64,000 nt of DNA from Paramacrobiotus metropolitanus (lineage: Eukaryota; Tardigrada; Eutardigrada; Parachela; Macrobiotidae): assembly GCF_019649055.1 (NCBI RefSeq), contig NW_026570286.1, positions 558,001-622,000 of the forward strand. The letters are read 5' to 3'. The first letter of the stretch is position 1. Every line of letters starts with the position of its first letter. The notes beneath the pieces were generated by a model that made no database searches, was not told the DNA's origin, and saw only the letters and a program-made list of their open reading frames with translations. A program made the translations under genes and the position numbers. Of this stretch, positions 61,172-64,000 are shown in pieces.

Positions 61172-61817
61172 GAGTGCAATGCTATGTTATTGTGCAGCAG
61201 TGGCGTTTTAAGCAATTTTATTGCTGATTTTACTGGCATTGCACCATTTGTGGACCCTCCGGTTGTCGAGCGACAACGCAACAGAAGCACGCGTGCGGTG
61301 GCCCATGCCACAGGCTGTTTTAACGTAAATCTTTGAAAATTCATAACTTTGTTCACTCCTGCATTAAATTTTTATGTATAGTCTTAAAAAATGCAGAATA
61401 ATACACAGTATTAGGCAAAATAAATGTTTTCTGTTTCTTCTTTAGGGTAATGCAGTATGAGCCCCTGCGGTTAACATAGCCGCCTATGGGAAATCCTCCA
61501 TAGGCGGCTATGCTAGCCGCGCAGGCTAACAGCGCACAATCCTGAAAGAAAAATTAAAAAGCATTTCTTTTGCCTGATACTGTGTATTATTCTGCATTTT
61601 TCAAGACTATGCATAAAAATTTAATGGAGGAATGAACAAAGTTATGAATTTTCAAAGATTTACGTTAAAACAGCCTGTGGCATGGGCCACCGCACGCGTG
61701 CTTCTGTTGCGTTGTCGCTCGACAACCGTGAGGGTCCACAAATGGTGCAATGCCAGTAAAATCAGCAATAAAATTGCTTAAAACGCCACTGCTGCACAAT
61801 AACATAGCATTGCACTC
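61172..61817. repeat. Long foldback element (arms of about 275 bp)
   Basis: The segment 61172-61446 (gagtgcaatgctatgttatt onward) recurs as a near-identical reverse complement at 61543-61817, so both strands show the same apparent open frame. The roughly 95-bp centre contains a smaller perfect inverted repeat, catagccgcctatgg at 61475-61489 and ccataggcggctatg at 61498-61512, with an 8-nt loop, which is flanked by further imperfect symmetry. No transposase is present. It is a foldback-type non-autonomous element, or an inverted duplication. Confidence 0.92.
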
Positions 61818-61959
61818 CTCATACACGGGTAAACGTGCAAATTCATTCACGTGGATTTGAAGCGAATTTGACAGAGTTCGCAACTCTGGAATTCACCCAT
61901 TCTTTGTTTTGCTAAGCTTCTTGAATCTTTCGATAACGACGTAAACGGTAATTGCCGAG

Positions 61960-63335
61960 ATGGCACCTCACTTGCGCCAACGTTCTTCCACGAAGAAAAC
62001 CGTCCCGACTGCTCCTCGCACCCCGACGACGCGACATCAACCGAAAGCCTCACACAAAAAGAAACAGCCTGGAACTCCTGCTAGTCACACTGTCCCGTTA
62101 AGTAAGGAGGAGAAGAAGCGTCGTCAGGAGCGGCTGTGGCAGGTGGACGAGGAAACGCAAGGGATGTTGGACGAGCCGTACAAAGGAGATCAGTCTGTGA
62201 AAGTGTTCCGATTTGTTCCAGGTTGGTCTCCAAAGACAAATGCGTTCCTTAACCCATGATATGGTTTTTGAGTGGGTCGTTCACTTCCTCCTTTTGACAG
62301 GCGCTCCTGTTGTCTCTTTATCCAAGGGAGCTTACCATGAAGCTACGGTATGCACATGTGTTTTCTTTTACATTTCACAGTAAGTTGTGTTCGATTCGCA
62401 TGGTTTCGGTGATTGTTACATCGTAGATCGAATGCTATTATCGTACCGCTCTGCCGGAGTCGATCTTTCCGCCCGGACAAGGCCATACTCGTAAAACTGT
62501 TCCGGTTGGCAAATGGATTCCCACTGTAAATGTGCGCTTTTTCGGATATTCTGACCAGTAAGTCATTCACAACAGCTTTCATTCGGACATTGTTTTGCCA
62601 CGAACCAGACTTGTTAAATTTTGTAGTTACCAAGTTTAGGAATAATCTTCCTGCGTTAATCGGGGTATTTAGTTCTAATAAAGCGTAAGTTTTATGTTTC
62701 GCGCAGACACAAGGAGGAGATTCCCGAGAACGAGTTGATCTCCCGCTGCCCGACGGAACTGTGCTTCGTGCAAGGCTTGTTGTACGCGCACGAGTTCAAT
62801 ACATGGCAACGGTAGGTTGAGCAGAAATTCACTTAACAGGTTCGACTTTCATCGGGTCTGGATTCAGTAATTTTAGGATTAGCACATTATAAATTAGCAC
62901 ATTAATTGTAGGATTAACGCATTATGCTGCACATAGAGTACTGGTACGGTTTGTAAAGAACACAGCAAGACAGTAAAAAACCCCTTTTTTTCTACCGTGA
63001 ATTAAAAATGCTCTTTTATTTTGAATGACCACAAATTATTTTGTTGTAATAGTGAGTCGAAGGGGCTTGATGAGATCGCGTACGGGAAGACCGCTTGGTT
63101 TATGAGCGACGAGTCTTACGAGGCGCTGGAAAAGAAATGGCAGCGCCTAACCGGACATAATGAGACATTTGCGGCTTACTGTGGACGTTTTCCTGCTGTG
63201 GGAGCAGGTGGTGACGGTGGAGCGGTTGGTGATGGTGGAGCGGGCGGTGGCGACGATGACATGATGTCAGACAGTACGGGATCGGAAGTGGAGGTGCTGT
63301 CGGATATGGGCTCGAGCCTTACCGATGATGCGTAA
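61960..63335 (+). CDS. Unrecognised basic, probably nuclear protein
   Basis: Five exons, 61960-62221, 62301-62347, 62427-62557, 62707-62811 and 63053-63335, join in phase for 275 residues. The first 50 residues are Lys/Arg/Pro/Thr-rich (MAPHLRQRSSTKKT...), like a nuclear localisation or nucleic-acid-binding tail. A folded centre of about 150 residues contains AYHEATIECYYRTALPES, VGKWIPTVNVRFFGYSDQ and ELISRCPTELCFVQGLLYA. The strand-rich pattern, with aromatic residues and a 'VRFFGY' element, recalls Tudor/PWWP-type barrels, but I cannot assign one. The C-terminus is Gly-rich, then acidic (GGDGGAVGDGGAGGGDDDMM...). A role in chromatin or RNA is a guess. The ATG at 61960 is the first in frame after the foldback element, 143 bp upstream. 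The coding sequence is clearly more GC-rich than its flanks, which supports real exons. Confidence 0.7.
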
Positions 63336-64000
63336 GAATCCGATGCCACTTCCAAAGAATTTGGTCAATCTCGGATGTTCGATATTTACTGTATGATGAG
63401 TCTGTATCTGTGTTTATAGTTTACCAGAATGATGGTGGTTGTTATTATTTTGGATAGATCTCGTTGTGATACCGATTTTGTAATTTGTAAATGCGTCGAG
63501 TAATGCTGCGTGGATAATTTGTGGCCGTGCTCGAAGGTAGATTGTTACTGTTGTATAATTTTGTATTTCTTTTTTGTGGTTAGCCTGAATAAGCCGTTTC
63601 ATTACACTGTGCGGTTTAATAGAGGCATGACACTGTATAGAATCGATATTTCGGATTGGTTTGCTAATTCCTGCTTGGAATATATTTTTTCCCATTAAAT
63701 ACGACTTGCTCAGATTGGCATACGGTACACATGCTTATGTAAAATGTGATATCAAATCCGCTACATAATTGAAACATTATGGCTAGGCTAGAGTAGTAAA
63801 TGTTGTTTACAGAGACATTATCCATTAATACCGTCTATTTGTTTACAAAACAAATGAAAGCAAGAGGGCCATTTTCAAACAGTTACAGGTGTAATTTATG
63901 GCACTGACCGTGCATATATCTGGATAGCTTTTAATATACTCAACTCGGCTCGCACAGTAATTCTGGGAACCAAAACTGCAATCACAGAAGATTATCAAAA
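63336..64000. other. 3' region, nothing recognised
   Basis: AT-rich sequence containing the 3' end of the preceding gene (no canonical aataaa close to the stop was seen). No further exon is recognised before the window ends. Confidence 0.4.

Noticed and set aside
61045-61883. Several overlapping open frames on both strands
   Set aside because: They are produced by the inverted arms of the foldback element, which show the same reading on opposite strands.
1-64000. tRNA, rRNA, CRISPR or prokaryotic operon features
   Set aside because: No tRNA B-box-like or rRNA sequence was noticed, and the intron-rich animal genes exclude a prokaryotic interpretation. A covariance-model scan was not possible.

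Overview
This is nuclear DNA of an invertebrate animal. Genes are split by spliceosomal introns, mostly 55-100 bp with GT/AG ends, and they include alpha-spectrin, Rho GDP-dissociation inhibitor, tectonic, a myosin, Ly6/uPAR proteins, a C-type lectin and a Kazal inhibitor. A compact ecdysozoan genome fits best. A tardigrade is my guess, from the small introns and the mix of families, but nothing here proves it. All exon models were read by eye from reading frame, splice sites and intron phase.

Layout. 1-205: start of a membrane protein on the minus strand that runs off the window. 206-6346: mostly gene-free, with a diverged tandem duplication. 6347-8038: Ly6/quiver-like gene whose intron carries a 140-bp hairpin. 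10163-14631 and 15816-20045: two minus-strand paralogues with the same nine-exon structure, coding for large Cys-rich single-pass membrane proteins. 21945-24564: Kazal inhibitor. 25649-26867: RhoGDI. 27881-30791: tectonic. 31569-43170: alpha-spectrin in 20 exons. 44199-46844: C-type-lectin exons, then Cys-free exons, then Ly6 exons, possibly one gene. 46997-48208 (minus): RIIa-domain protein. 48778-49817 (minus): GH114-type glycoside hydrolase, a candidate for horizontal transfer. 50677-51422: palindrome-rich repeat region. 51950-53245: unknown gene. 53999-59924 (minus): unconventional myosin with a C-terminal SH2 domain and a hAT-like MITE in an intron. 61172-61817: long foldback element. 61960-63335: unknown, probably nuclear protein.

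The neighbours do not form one pathway. Spectrin, RhoGDI and the myosin all concern the actin cortex. Tectonic and the RIIa protein both suggest cilia or sperm. The Ly6, Kazal, lectin and PAN-like genes code for secreted or surface proteins.

Three conserved genes (spectrin, tectonic and the downstream nine-exon paralogue) each contain one single-base frame break inside an otherwise intact exon. In an essential gene like alpha-spectrin this points first to assembly indels. The most interesting items are the GH114 enzyme, the SH2-tailed myosin, the nine-exon paralogue pair, the possible lectin-Ly6 fusion, several palindromic elements, a 34-nt intron, and the octamer TACTCGTA, which recurs far above expectation.
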